Source: Erysipelotrichaceae bacterium
GTDB taxonomy: Bacteria; Bacillota_I; Bacilli_A; Erysipelotrichales; Erysipelotrichaceae
NCBI GenBank assembly: GCA_017405675.1
Contig: JAFRAB010000012.1
Location: 1 to 64,000 of the forward strand
Direction: 5' to 3'
Length of the DNA: 64,000 nt
The position numbers and the translations under genes are program-made. The stretch's first letter is position 1; every line of letters starts with the position of its first letter. Below the pieces are notes generated by a model, which saw only the letters and a list, made by a program, of their open reading frames with translations, was not told the origin of the DNA and made no database searches. Shown here piece after piece: positions 10,001 to 17,757 of the stretch.

Positions 10001-10253
10001 TCCTTACATCAGCGTCACAAACGGCATTCCGGCCAACGGTATCATTGACCTGTTAAGCATTGGTGAAGAAAAAGTCTATATCATTGACTTCAAATCAGAC
10101 CGTAATGTTACCCCTGAAATACTGAAGGAAAGATATACTCAGCAGCTGTCCGTATATCATGAAACAGTCGCCAGACGGTATGGAAACAAAGAGATAATAA
10201 CCTGCATTTATTCCTTCCGGCTGAATGACTACGTTTTACTGAACATCGACTAA
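7029..10253 (+). CDS. addA: ATP-dependent helicase/nuclease subunit A (AddA)
   Basis: This 1074-residue protein is a UvrD-type superfamily 1 helicase with a C-terminal nuclease. Motif I SASAGTGKS is near residues 33-41, motif II VDEYQD is near residue 410, and VNFRS and the HRSKGL motif follow. The C-terminal PD-(D/E)XK nuclease is visible as GIIDLL and YIIDFKSD near residues 1003-1025. Together with AddB it forms a two-nuclease, one-motor repair complex. It is slightly shorter than the Bacillus protein (about 1230). The start inside the addB coding end and the terminator at 10253-10280 define a two-gene operon. Confidence 0.95.
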   Translation: MTILPEPFKKNYESLLGDQRKAVDDTGRNILISASAGTGKSFVLVNRLLKRIINRELEIDEVVVMTFTRDAAAELQVKMMKELLKNRDRSNDPEMKEYLNRQITKLPSATISTIHSFCYDIVKKYGYILDKDPLSLGNVMDDSDAAMLEQQTLDIITNEIISRPQLVACFCERSESLDPLIRKIKALVKKRNSLPDYQAWKKKVFDIYDQIEEGIIPDSFERIIREHFRIRIKDASSYCSVLRDFYDNNASGEENWIKNPVKNITPDKHIGLYEDFYQQTLDSIGSLSASEIINSLAEFKKQVKNFPSIKDLDKETKDIFGKLKDNVTEPFDDIKKMPLLIPELITVCQRSRPVLEDLFTISELYYDTLNELKDKASLISFDDMGTLAIRILQHKEIADEIRNRYKEILVDEYQDSSAEQEELVQLIANGNNVFRVGDIKQAIYGFRGTKPEIMKNLIDNRTENDELLHLKVNFRSGNNILRFSNYLFRYLMNVTADNIYVPALDDLELADKNKEYTDTVHLRQVDMDEDSTLSEKRERLCRFIASDIYELVQNGSYKYGDFMILVRNNRHKRMLKNTFARYGIPAIASFKRGFFSDAAVSTVVSLLNLLLIPDSQLHILDILRGPLYNISDEQIASYVHQHGPVSLNEECTLTSSLQQLMTKLQNCASLNDIILTIYREKNFYLDLISRQQRDNLDSLFAMVIAFQKNQTGIANLLNYLEKQKYTDKEEATSLSSQDDAVQIMTIHRSKGLSRPYVYVVDFNNAARGRNDDFCDDELGAGIDFVYLPENVRRRNPLATYFIKNRNKTADLDEEIRLLYVALTRAESHLDVVFFESKIDEKLTVSGLSGNTYIGWIQTVMNCHPDNDRNEYVTIDKPVTDFTELPDNLGQASTGNITVLPESEKLRQAEAQIAHETDHSTVYPLDYDRPSAALRGTVMHRAVELLGIREITADDIARLDLPLTAWDIQKILGFYKHPLTVSLRNNENHHEYPYISVTNGIPANGIIDLLSIGEEKVYIIDFKSDRNVTPEILKERYTQQLSVYHETVARRYGNKEIITCIYSFRLNDYVLLNID

Positions 10254-10280
10254 TCCCCTGTGGAAAACAGGGGATATTTT
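10253..10280 (+). terminator. Terminator of addBA
   Basis: ATCCCCTGT (10253-10261) pairs with ACAGGGGAT (10267-10275) around a GGAAA loop, followed by ATTTTATAT. It begins at the stop codon of addA. Confidence 0.75.
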
Positions 10281-10310
10281 ATATATAATTAATTAATAGG
10301 AGCTGATACT

Positions 10311-10598
10311 ATGCGTAATGTTTTTGATATTATCATGATTATATTTCCAATCATTTTTTTCTGGATCTTTTTTACCACTTTCATTTTTATCATCAGGAGA
10401 TCCAAAGACATTAATAAAAAAGTGAATTCATTTCACACTTTTAATACGCCTAAGGCAACATCAGTATTCCACCCTGAATCTCATGAACGGCAGGTCCATT
10501 ATTCACAGGCTTACTCCAGAAAGGACAGCACCAGGGATTCAGGTATTGTAGACGCTCCATTAAGCGAAGCAGAGAAAAACGTATTATATGGAAAATAG
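10311..10598 (+). CDS. Small single-pass membrane protein, 95 aa
   Basis: The N-terminal part (about residues 3-30) is a strongly hydrophobic membrane helix. The rest is a hydrophilic tail containing HERQVHYSQAYS and ending in PLSEAEKNVLYGK. The family is not recognised. A TAGGAG ribosome site lies about 10 nt before the ATG. The tail is clearly related to that of the following gene, including the region beyond that gene's stop codon, so the two are paralogues. The gene overlaps the next by 11 nt and heads a unit leading into the OatA-like acyltransferase. A role in the cell envelope is only a guess from context. Confidence 0.7.
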   Translation: MRNVFDIIMIIFPIIFFWIFFTTFIFIIRRSKDINKKVNSFHTFNTPKATSVFHPESHERQVHYSQAYSRKDSTRDSGIVDAPLSEAEKNVLYGK

Positions 10599-10895
10599 AT
10601 TAACCGGACGCATACTGATATTTATTTTCTACATTTCCATCAGTATTACTCTGATACGGTTCGCTCCAAACACAACCGGCATTCTGATTTTCGGTTTCTT
10701 TCTCATGATGGCCAAATTCAGAAACACTGACAAGATACTGGCTGTACATGATAAAGCCGAGAATCCTGAAAAAGAATCTCATCAGCGGCAGATCACATAC
10801 TCTCACCGGTATTCCATGAAAAAACGGAAAGCATAGATGCAGTAAAGGACAAGCCCCTCAGTGAAGCTGAGAGAAATGTCCTGTATGGTAAGTAA
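10588..10895 (+). pseudogene. Paralogue of the preceding small membrane protein, apparently frameshifted in an A6 run
   Basis: Read without a shift, the ORF stops at 10836 after 82 residues ending SMKKRKA. If one base is added in the A6 run at 10819-10824, or the ribosome slips -1 there, reading continues to 10895. It then ends in KPLSEAERNVLYGK, nearly identical to the tail of the 95-residue paralogue. From the shared Q(V/I)xYS motif to the end both tails are then exactly 35 residues long. The restored stop is 3 nt before the acyltransferase ATG, as expected in an operon. The shift may be a real mutation, a phase-variable tract, programmed slippage on AAA-AAA, or a sequencing error. Confidence 0.7.
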
Positions 10896-10898
10896 TAG

Positions 10899-13139
10899 AT
10901 GGCAGAAGTTAAGAAGAAAAAAAGACCATATGCCTATGGGCTGGATATCCTCAGGATACTGTGCACCATAGCCGTACTTATATATCACATTAATCCCGAT
11001 CTGATACCGGGGGGTTTTTTGGCTGTCTGCTGTTTCCTGGTTCTGCATGGCTACCTCTTCGTGGTTTCCAACAGCACCAAGGAGCACTTCTCAGTCATTG
11101 ACTATTATGTAAAAAGACTGTTCAGACTCTACCTGCCAATGGCTATTGTGGTATTCGCAACGCTGTATGTTGTCTCCTTCTTCCCGGATCTGATGTGGCT
11201 GAACAAAAAGCCGGAATCTGTATCCGTACTGCTTGGATATAACAACTGGTGGCAGATAAGTGCGGGTCAGTCCTATTTCGCCCGTGTAACGAACTCTCCG
11301 TTTACTCACATGTGGTACATGGCACTGCTGTTACAGGCTGAACTGCTGATCCCATTGATCTACAGACTGTTCCGTCTGGCCACCAGATACATCAAATTCA
11401 TCTTCATCTGGATACTGTTTATGATAATGACCGTACTCAGCATGAGAGTCATACCAAACCTTATCGAAGCCAGCGCTCCGGAAATGAGAATATACTTCGG
11501 CACCGATGCCCGTATTTTCTCCATCTTCCTGGGAATGGCCTTAGGCTTATGGCGCACCTATAACAAGAAGCGCCTGACCTTCAACTTCATGCGCATCAGA
11601 TTCGTCGGCGAAATTCTGTTCACACTGGAACTTGGTGTTCTGGTATATCTGTTCTTTACCGTTAACGAAACACATAAATACTATAACTATTCATTTATAA
11701 TCGTCTCACTGCTGACACTGTTAATAATAAACACTGTCAACAACAGAAGCACAAACATATTCAGGACATTATCACAGCCATTCATCAGAATCATCTCTTC
11801 GATAAGCTATGAAGTATACCTGATCCATTACCCTGTCATGTTCATCTTTACGCTGATCGGCGGCATGGAAGGCGTGAGAATGCTGTATTATCTGTTAACG
11901 GTGATCGGCTGTTCAATTCTGCTGCACTTTGCCTTAGGCATAAGGATCAAACCGTTTAAGTGGCCAACCGTCCTCAAACTGGCTCTGTGCGCTGCCATGG
12001 TATATCCTACCTTCCTGGGTGTCATACAGTTCATTCAGGCCAAGGACTATACTCAGGACATGGCTGATCTGGAAGCTCAGCTGAATAAGAGTGCTGAACT
12101 GCAGGAACAGCTGCAGCAGGAATTCCTGGAAAAGCGAAATGCGGAAAGAGAGCTGCTCTCCGATCCGACCAAGATGATCGAAGATGTTGATGCCAAGAAT
12201 CTGCCGGTAACCGGTATCGGTGACTCCGTCATGCTGGGAGCTGTGGCAACATTATATGACACCTTCCCTAACGGTGAATTTGATGCCAAGCAGAACAGAT
12301 CACATTATCCTGTCATTGACATTCTTTCCAGCAAGGCCAGTAACGGAACCCTGGGCAATCCGGTCGTCATCGGCATCGGAACCAACGGTCCGGTACCTAT
12401 GAGCGCCTTTGACCAGATGGTTTCCCTCTGTGGGGACCGTTATGTCTATTTCCTGACAACAACAAATAACTGGCAGTTTGCCAACAGAGACAACATCTGG
12501 GCAACCGGCCGTAAATATCCTAATGTAACCATCATTGACTGGGAAACATATTCAGCCAACCACAATGAATACTTCTATTATGACGGCATTCACCTGACAC
12601 CGGAAGGAAGAGTCGGCTATGCCAACTACATCCTTGACTGCATTGCCAAGGATCTGGTCGTACGCAAGTACAAGCTGGATGAAGACCATTCCGTCATGGG
12701 TATCGGTGACGGTTACCTGCTGACCAGCGTTGACTATCTCAAGGAACAGCTGGAAGAACCGTACATCATTGCCCGGGAAGAACTGAACTGGGATGATGTC
12801 TTCGCAGACATTGAAAAACTGGTGGCAAATGATTCACTGCCGGCTAAGATATTCATCAATATCGGCAACGTCAATACCATCAGTCAGATGAACCTGGAAC
12901 GCCTGTTCACTCTGACAAAGGAACGTCCGGTCTTCATCATCAAGACACCGATGAACAAGGGCAACAGTACCAACAACAATATTGATATCGTCGCTCCTGA
13001 ATTCGAAAATGTCACCGTCCTTGACTGGAGCAACATGAAGAAGGAACATCCTGAATACTTCGCGTTTGACCGCAAGCACCTGACAGTAGAAGGAAGCAAG
13101 GCTTTAGCCAATTACATTGTTGAAACACTAAATCAGTAA
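10899..13139 (+). CDS. Membrane O-acyltransferase (OatA/OafA type) with tandem SGNH domains
   Basis: Residues 1 to about 350 form a multi-pass Acyltransferase_3 domain (about ten membrane segments, with YLIHYPVMF near residue 307). This is followed by a helical linker (about 375-425) rich in Q and E. The C-terminal half carries two SGNH-hydrolase-like modules. The first has GDSVM with Ser443 and DGIHL with Asp562 and His565, so it is complete. The second repeats the layout but reads GDGYL, with Gly605 where Ser should be, while keeping DRKHL (Asp724, His727). The family adds acetyl groups to peptidoglycan or other envelope glycans outside the cell. At 746 residues it is longer than usual OatA (about 600) because of the extra module. 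Confidence 0.88.
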   Translation: MAEVKKKKRPYAYGLDILRILCTIAVLIYHINPDLIPGGFLAVCCFLVLHGYLFVVSNSTKEHFSVIDYYVKRLFRLYLPMAIVVFATLYVVSFFPDLMWLNKKPESVSVLLGYNNWWQISAGQSYFARVTNSPFTHMWYMALLLQAELLIPLIYRLFRLATRYIKFIFIWILFMIMTVLSMRVIPNLIEASAPEMRIYFGTDARIFSIFLGMALGLWRTYNKKRLTFNFMRIRFVGEILFTLELGVLVYLFFTVNETHKYYNYSFIIVSLLTLLIINTVNNRSTNIFRTLSQPFIRIISSISYEVYLIHYPVMFIFTLIGGMEGVRMLYYLLTVIGCSILLHFALGIRIKPFKWPTVLKLALCAAMVYPTFLGVIQFIQAKDYTQDMADLEAQLNKSAELQEQLQQEFLEKRNAERELLSDPTKMIEDVDAKNLPVTGIGDSVMLGAVATLYDTFPNGEFDAKQNRSHYPVIDILSSKASNGTLGNPVVIGIGTNGPVPMSAFDQMVSLCGDRYVYFLTTTNNWQFANRDNIWATGRKYPNVTIIDWETYSANHNEYFYYDGIHLTPEGRVGYANYILDCIAKDLVVRKYKLDEDHSVMGIGDGYLLTSVDYLKEQLEEPYIIAREELNWDDVFADIEKLVANDSLPAKIFINIGNVNTISQMNLERLFTLTKERPVFIIKTPMNKGNSTNNNIDIVAPEFENVTVLDWSNMKKEHPEYFAFDRKHLTVEGSKALANYIVETLNQ

Positions 13140-13147
13140 AAATAAAT

Positions 13148-13187
13148 AAACCGATAATGACTGACATATCAGGCAGAGTCGGTTTTT
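13148..13187 (+). terminator. Terminator after the acyltransferase
   Basis: AAACCGA (13148-13154) pairs with TCGGTTT (13179-13185), with an inner CTGA/TCAG stem and a trailing T run. Confidence 0.65.
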
Positions 13188-13235
13188 TATGTATAATATT
13201 AATGTATATTATTAGTTTTTGAAAGGAAATTTCAG

Positions 13236-14963
13236 ATGTGGAAACTGCTTAAATACATGGATGAGAACCGCTTCCAGACTTTCCTGGCGCCAATGTTCAA
13301 ATTCATGGAATGTGTCTTTGAACTGTTTGTACCGCTGATCATGACCCGTATCATCGACATAGGAATACACAACAGCGATGCAGCTTACATTTTCAGAATG
13401 TGCATGATTCTGATACTGCTGGCTCTGGTAGGTTTTTTATGTACGACAATGGCTCAGTATTTTGCGGCCAAGGCCAGCGCCCTGTTTGTCCGGAAGGTCA
13501 AGCATGCAGCTTTTGATCATGTCCAGAAGCTCAGCTACAGTCAGCTGGACCAGCTGGGCACTTCAACACTCATAACAAGACTGACCAGCGACATGAATCA
13601 GATCCAGACAGGCGTTAATCTGGCATTAAGGCTGCGGTTAAGATCCCCTATCATTGTTTTCGGTGCCATGATTATGGCTTTTACAATTGACGTGCAGGAA
13701 GCCCTCATCTTTGCGGTAGCCATTCCGGTTCTGGGAGCTGTTGTGGCCGGTGTCATGATGACTACCCTGCCACTGTTCAGCAAAGTACAGAGCATGCTTG
13801 ATACCGTTTTAAGAAAAACCAGGGAAAACCTGATCGGTTCCCGAGTGATCCGTGCCTTCAACCTTGAAGAAAGAGAAATTGAAGCCTATGACCGGGAATC
13901 GGAAAACCTCAGAAAACTGAACATCTTTGTCGGCAGGATCTCAGCTGCCATGAATCCGGTAACTTACGCAATCATCAACATTGCCATAGTCATTCTGTTC
14001 TATCTCGGTTCCGTAAAGGTTGACAGAGGAAACCTGACCAGCGGACAGGTCGTTGCCCTTTATAATTACATGTCTCAGATCCTCATAGAATTAATAAAGC
14101 TGGCCAGTCTGATAATTACCATCAGCAAGGCCATAACCTGCGGCAACCGTGTCGAACAGATTCTGGAAATAGAACCGGCCATCGTTTCCAATGGCTGCTC
14201 ATTTGAAGGCAGCAGCATTTACGCGGTCGAATTCAGAAATGTTACTCTTAATTATCACATAAACAGTGAAGCCTCACTTTCAGACATAAGTTTCCGGGTC
14301 CCAAAGGGATATACCGTAGGTATCATCGGTTCCACCGGTTCCGGCAAGAGTTCCGTCGTAAACCTCATTCCCCGCTTTTACGAGGCAACAAAGGGAACCG
14401 TTGAAGTAAACGGCTGTGACGTCAGGGACGTTGATGTTGAACAGCTGCGTCAGCTGATCGCAACCGTACCTCAGAAAGCCGTTCTGTTCCGGGGAACTGT
14501 CAGAAGCAATCTTCTCTGGGGCAATGAAAATGCCACTGATGAAGAACTTACAGAAGCGCTTAAGCTTTCACAGAGCTACGAATTCATCATGGCCAAGGAA
14601 GGACTGGATACCCCTGTTGAACAGGGAGGAAGAAACTTCTCCGGAGGCCAGAGACAGCGTCTGACAATCGCCCGAGCCTTGGTCAGAAAACCGCAGATCC
14701 TGATTCTGGACGACAGCGCTTCAGCCTTAGACTATCTGACTGAAACCAGACTGCGTCAGGCTGTAAAGGACCTCCCTTATCAGCACACGACTTTCATAGT
14801 TTCCCAGAGAACCAGTTCAATCAGGCACGCTGACATGATACTGGTACTTGATGACGGAATGCTGGTAGGAAAAGGCACTCATGAAGAGCTGCTTAACAGC
14901 TGTGAGGTATATAAGGAAATCTATTATTCGCAGTATCGCAGGGAGGGTTCAGATCATGAATAA
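13236..14963 (+). CDS. ABC transporter, fused permease and ATPase (first subunit)
   Basis: This 575-residue half-transporter has six membrane helices in residues 1 to about 300, followed by an ABC ATPase domain. Walker A GSTGSGKSS is near residue 367, the Q-loop is in TVPQKAV, and the signature FSGGQRQR is near residue 470. The Walker B segment ILILDDSASALD has Asp in place of the catalytic Glu. In heterodimeric exporters (LmrCD, TM287/288, BmrCD) one subunit has such a non-canonical site, which fits the pairing with the next gene. A GAAAGGA ribosome site precedes the ATG. The substrate, a drug, peptide or lipid, cannot be told. Confidence 0.92.
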   Translation: MWKLLKYMDENRFQTFLAPMFKFMECVFELFVPLIMTRIIDIGIHNSDAAYIFRMCMILILLALVGFLCTTMAQYFAAKASALFVRKVKHAAFDHVQKLSYSQLDQLGTSTLITRLTSDMNQIQTGVNLALRLRLRSPIIVFGAMIMAFTIDVQEALIFAVAIPVLGAVVAGVMMTTLPLFSKVQSMLDTVLRKTRENLIGSRVIRAFNLEEREIEAYDRESENLRKLNIFVGRISAAMNPVTYAIINIAIVILFYLGSVKVDRGNLTSGQVVALYNYMSQILIELIKLASLIITISKAITCGNRVEQILEIEPAIVSNGCSFEGSSIYAVEFRNVTLNYHINSEASLSDISFRVPKGYTVGIIGSTGSGKSSVVNLIPRFYEATKGTVEVNGCDVRDVDVEQLRQLIATVPQKAVLFRGTVRSNLLWGNENATDEELTEALKLSQSYEFIMAKEGLDTPVEQGGRNFSGGQRQRLTIARALVRKPQILILDDSASALDYLTETRLRQAVKDLPYQHTTFIVSQRTSSIRHADMILVLDDGMLVGKGTHEELLNSCEVYKEIYYSQYRREGSDHE

Positions 14964-16689
14964 AACCAGCATGAAAAAGCTTCTCTCCTATCTGAAGCGT
15001 CACATATCTTCTGTTGCCTTATCATTCCTTCTGGCTGTTATTTCCGTTGCCATATCTCTGTATATCCCAATCATGCTGGGACACATCGTTGATGCTCTGA
15101 TCGGCAAAGGAGCAGTCGATTTCAGCTACATTACTCCTGTTCTTATCAGGATAACTGTCTTGGTATGCCTGCGGGCAGCTTCGCAGTACCTGATGGGATT
15201 AATAAACAATCACATTGTATATCAGGTCGTAAAAGACATGCGCTGTGATGTTTTCAGACATCTGCAGAAATTACCTTTGCGTTATATCGATTCTCACGGT
15301 TACGGTGAAACGGTAAACATTGCCATAAATGACATTGATCAGGCGGCAGACGGACTGTTACTGGGCTTTACACAGTTCTTTACCAGCATCATGACCATCT
15401 TCGGTACTCTGATCTTCATGTTCAGGATCAACGGCAGCATTACGCTGATCGTTCTGATCCTGACGCCGCTGGCGCTGATAGTATCCCGTTTCATCGCTTC
15501 CAGGACATATGATCTTTTCAGAGAACAGTCCAGATTAAGAGGCGATCAGACTGCCGTTATTGAAGAAATGATCGGCAATCAGAAGATCGTTCAGGCATTC
15601 AGTCAGCAGAAAACCGCCCTTAATACGTTTGACGCCATTAACAAAAATCTTACAGATGTTTCATTAAAAGCGACGTTCTTTTCATCCCTCAGCAATCCGG
15701 CAACCCGTTTTGTAAATGCTACGATATACGCTGTGCTGGCGCTGGTCTGTGCCAGAAACGCCGTCAGCGGGCTGATTACAGTGGGATCAATGTCCAGTTT
15801 CCTGAGTTATGCTACTCAGTACACCAAGCCGTTTAATGAGATTTCCGGAGTCATAACTGAACTGCAGAATTCCTTTGCCTGCTGTAACCGCGTCTTTGAT
15901 TTATTGGATCAGACACCTGAACCTCAGGATACCGATGATTCCATTATTCTTACTGAACCAAAAGGTGATGTCGTCTTCTCGGATGTAGCATTCTCATATA
16001 ATCCGGCGGTACCATTCATTACCGACATGGATCTTGACATCCATCAGGGACAGCGTGTAGCCTTAGTCGGTCCGACAGGCTGCGGCAAGACGACTCTCAT
16101 CAATCTGCTGATGCGTTTCTATGATGTCGACAAAGGATATATAACCATCGACGGTCATCAAATCACAGATATCCGGAGAAGATCGCTGAGGAGCAACATA
16201 GGCATGGTTCTCCAGGATACCTGGCTGAAACAGGGAACCATCAGAGAGAATATTGCCATCGGCAAGCCGGATGCCACAGATGAAGAGATCATAAAGGCAG
16301 CTAAAATGGCCCATGCTCACAGTTTCATAAAAAGAATGGCAGATGGATATGATACCGTCATTAATGAAAACGACGGCTCCCTGTCACAGGGGCAGAAGCA
16401 GCTGTTATGCATCAGCCGTCTGATGCTGTCACTGCCTCCTGTTCTGATTCTCGACGAAGCTACTTCCTCAATAGACACCCGTACCGAGCTGCAGATCCAG
16501 GACTCCTTTGCCATTCTGATGGAAGGAAAGACCAGTTTCATTGTCGCTCACAGACTGTCAACCATTCAGGAAGCAGACATCATACTGGTCATGAAGGACG
16601 GACACATCATAGAAAAAGGCTCTCACAGTCAGCTGCTGAAGAATAAAGGTTTCTACAGCGAACTGTATAACAGCCAGTTTGAAAATTAA
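14956..16689 (+). CDS. ABC transporter, fused permease and ATPase (second subunit)
   Basis: This is the partner of the preceding gene, 577 residues. The ATG at 14956 is chosen because GGGAGGG lies 8 nt upstream and it overlaps the previous stop by 8 nt; an in-frame ATG exists further upstream but has no ribosome site. Six membrane helices precede an ATPase with Walker A GPTGCGKTT, signature LSQGQKQ and Walker B VLILDEATSS. The catalytic Glu is present, so this is the canonical half. The signature is LSQGQ rather than LSGGQ, as in several TM288-like subunits. The pair forms an exporter unit closed by the terminator at 16695. Confidence 0.92.
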   Translation: MNKTSMKKLLSYLKRHISSVALSFLLAVISVAISLYIPIMLGHIVDALIGKGAVDFSYITPVLIRITVLVCLRAASQYLMGLINNHIVYQVVKDMRCDVFRHLQKLPLRYIDSHGYGETVNIAINDIDQAADGLLLGFTQFFTSIMTIFGTLIFMFRINGSITLIVLILTPLALIVSRFIASRTYDLFREQSRLRGDQTAVIEEMIGNQKIVQAFSQQKTALNTFDAINKNLTDVSLKATFFSSLSNPATRFVNATIYAVLALVCARNAVSGLITVGSMSSFLSYATQYTKPFNEISGVITELQNSFACCNRVFDLLDQTPEPQDTDDSIILTEPKGDVVFSDVAFSYNPAVPFITDMDLDIHQGQRVALVGPTGCGKTTLINLLMRFYDVDKGYITIDGHQITDIRRRSLRSNIGMVLQDTWLKQGTIRENIAIGKPDATDEEIIKAAKMAHAHSFIKRMADGYDTVINENDGSLSQGQKQLLCISRLMLSLPPVLILDEATSSIDTRTELQIQDSFAILMEGKTSFIVAHRLSTIQEADIILVMKDGHIIEKGSHSQLLKNKGFYSELYNSQFEN

Positions 16690-16694
16690 ACATG

Positions 16695-16726
16695 AAAAAA
16701 TGCCATGATTACTCATGGCATTTTTT
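16695..16726. terminator. Bidirectional terminator between the ABC exporter and prs
   Basis: AAAAAATGCCATGA (16695-16708) pairs perfectly with TCATGGCATTTTTT (16713-16726) around TTAC, so it can serve both converging units. Confidence 0.9.
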
Positions 16727-16741
16727 ATTTATTCTTTCCTG

Positions 16742-17698
16742 TTACTGGAACAGATTGTAAACATCTGAAATAGGCTTGTTTGTGCTGATGGCTTCAATGC
16801 TCTTGGCCAGCAGGAATCCAACGGACAGAACCTTCAGGTTAGGAGTGTTCTTAACCTTTTCAGCTGCATGTTCAATGGTATTGGTGATGACGAATTCCTT
16901 GATGTCACTGGCGGCTATCTTCTCCAAGGCATTATTGGAGAATACTCCGTGAGTTGCTGCACAGTATACATCTCTGGCACCGTGTTCCTTCAGAATGTTA
17001 ATGCATCCCAGTAATGATCCGCCGGTATCGACCAGGTCGTCAACGATAATGCAGTCCTTGCCGTCAACATCACCGACGAGGTTCATGGCTTCAGCCACAT
17101 TGGCCTGCTGTCTTCTCTTATCGACAATGGCGATTGGAGCATCATGCAGACAGTCTGCCAGCTTTCTGGCTCTGGTAGCGCCGCCATGGTCAGGAGAAAC
17201 AACAACAACATCCTTCAGATCCTTATGACGGAAATACTGTCCCAGCATTTCCATGGCTGTCAGGTTATCAGTAGGGATCTTGAAGAAACCCTGGATCTGA
17301 GTAGCGTGCAGGTCAACGCAGACAACTCTGTCAGCGCCGGAGACCGTCAGCAGGTCTGCGACTAATCTGGCTGTAATAGGCTGTCTAGGCTTTGCCTTGC
17401 GGTCCTGTCTGGCATATCCGAAATAAGGCAGTACAATTGTCAGTTCCCTGCAGCTGGCTCTCTTGCAGGCATCAGCTGCGATAAGGACTTCCATGAGATT
17501 CTCGTTAACCGGAGCACATGTGCTCTGAACGATGAATACGTGCTTTCCTCTGACTGACTGTCCCGGTTCAATCAGGATCTCACCGTCTGCGAAATGCTTG
17601 ACGTCTATCTTTCCTTCTTCAACTCCCAGGTATTTAACAATTTCCGCTGTCAGATTCTTACAAGATGTCAGTGAAAATACAACAATGTCCTCTACCAT
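16742..17698 (-). CDS. prs: Ribose-phosphate pyrophosphokinase
   Basis: This enzyme makes PRPP from ribose 5-phosphate and ATP for nucleotide, His and Trp synthesis. The start at 17698 (MVEDIVVFSL) is chosen because GGGAGGAT lies immediately upstream. It gives 318 residues, the normal length. Visible motifs are the ATP-loop HFADGEI, the metal site VCVDLHATQIQGFF, VVSPDHGGATRARK and the PRPP-binding loop CIIVDDLVDTGGS. It follows glmU as in Bacillus (gcaD-prs). Confidence 0.95.
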   Translation of the reverse strand: MVEDIVVFSLTSCKNLTAEIVKYLGVEEGKIDVKHFADGEILIEPGQSVRGKHVFIVQSTCAPVNENLMEVLIAADACKRASCRELTIVLPYFGYARQDRKAKPRQPITARLVADLLTVSGADRVVCVDLHATQIQGFFKIPTDNLTAMEMLGQYFRHKDLKDVVVVSPDHGGATRARKLADCLHDAPIAIVDKRRQQANVAEAMNLVGDVDGKDCIIVDDLVDTGGSLLGCINILKEHGARDVYCAATHGVFSNNALEKIAASDIKEFVITNTIEHAAEKVKNTPNLKVLSVGFLLAKSIEAISTNKPISDVYNLFQ

Positions 17699-17757
17699 AA
17701 ATCCTCCCTGTTTCAAAATATATCGGTTACCTTTGCAGGTTATTAAGCGCGTTTCTT

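Noticed and set aside
14881..14955. Upstream in-frame start for the second ABC subunit
   Set aside because: The extension lies inside the first subunit gene and lacks a ribosome site; the ATG at 14956 has GGGAGGG and the usual short overlap.
17699..17757. Missing acetyltransferase half of GlmU as a frameshifted remnant
   Set aside because: Only about 60 nt separate glmU and prs, and no frame there resembles the missing domain.
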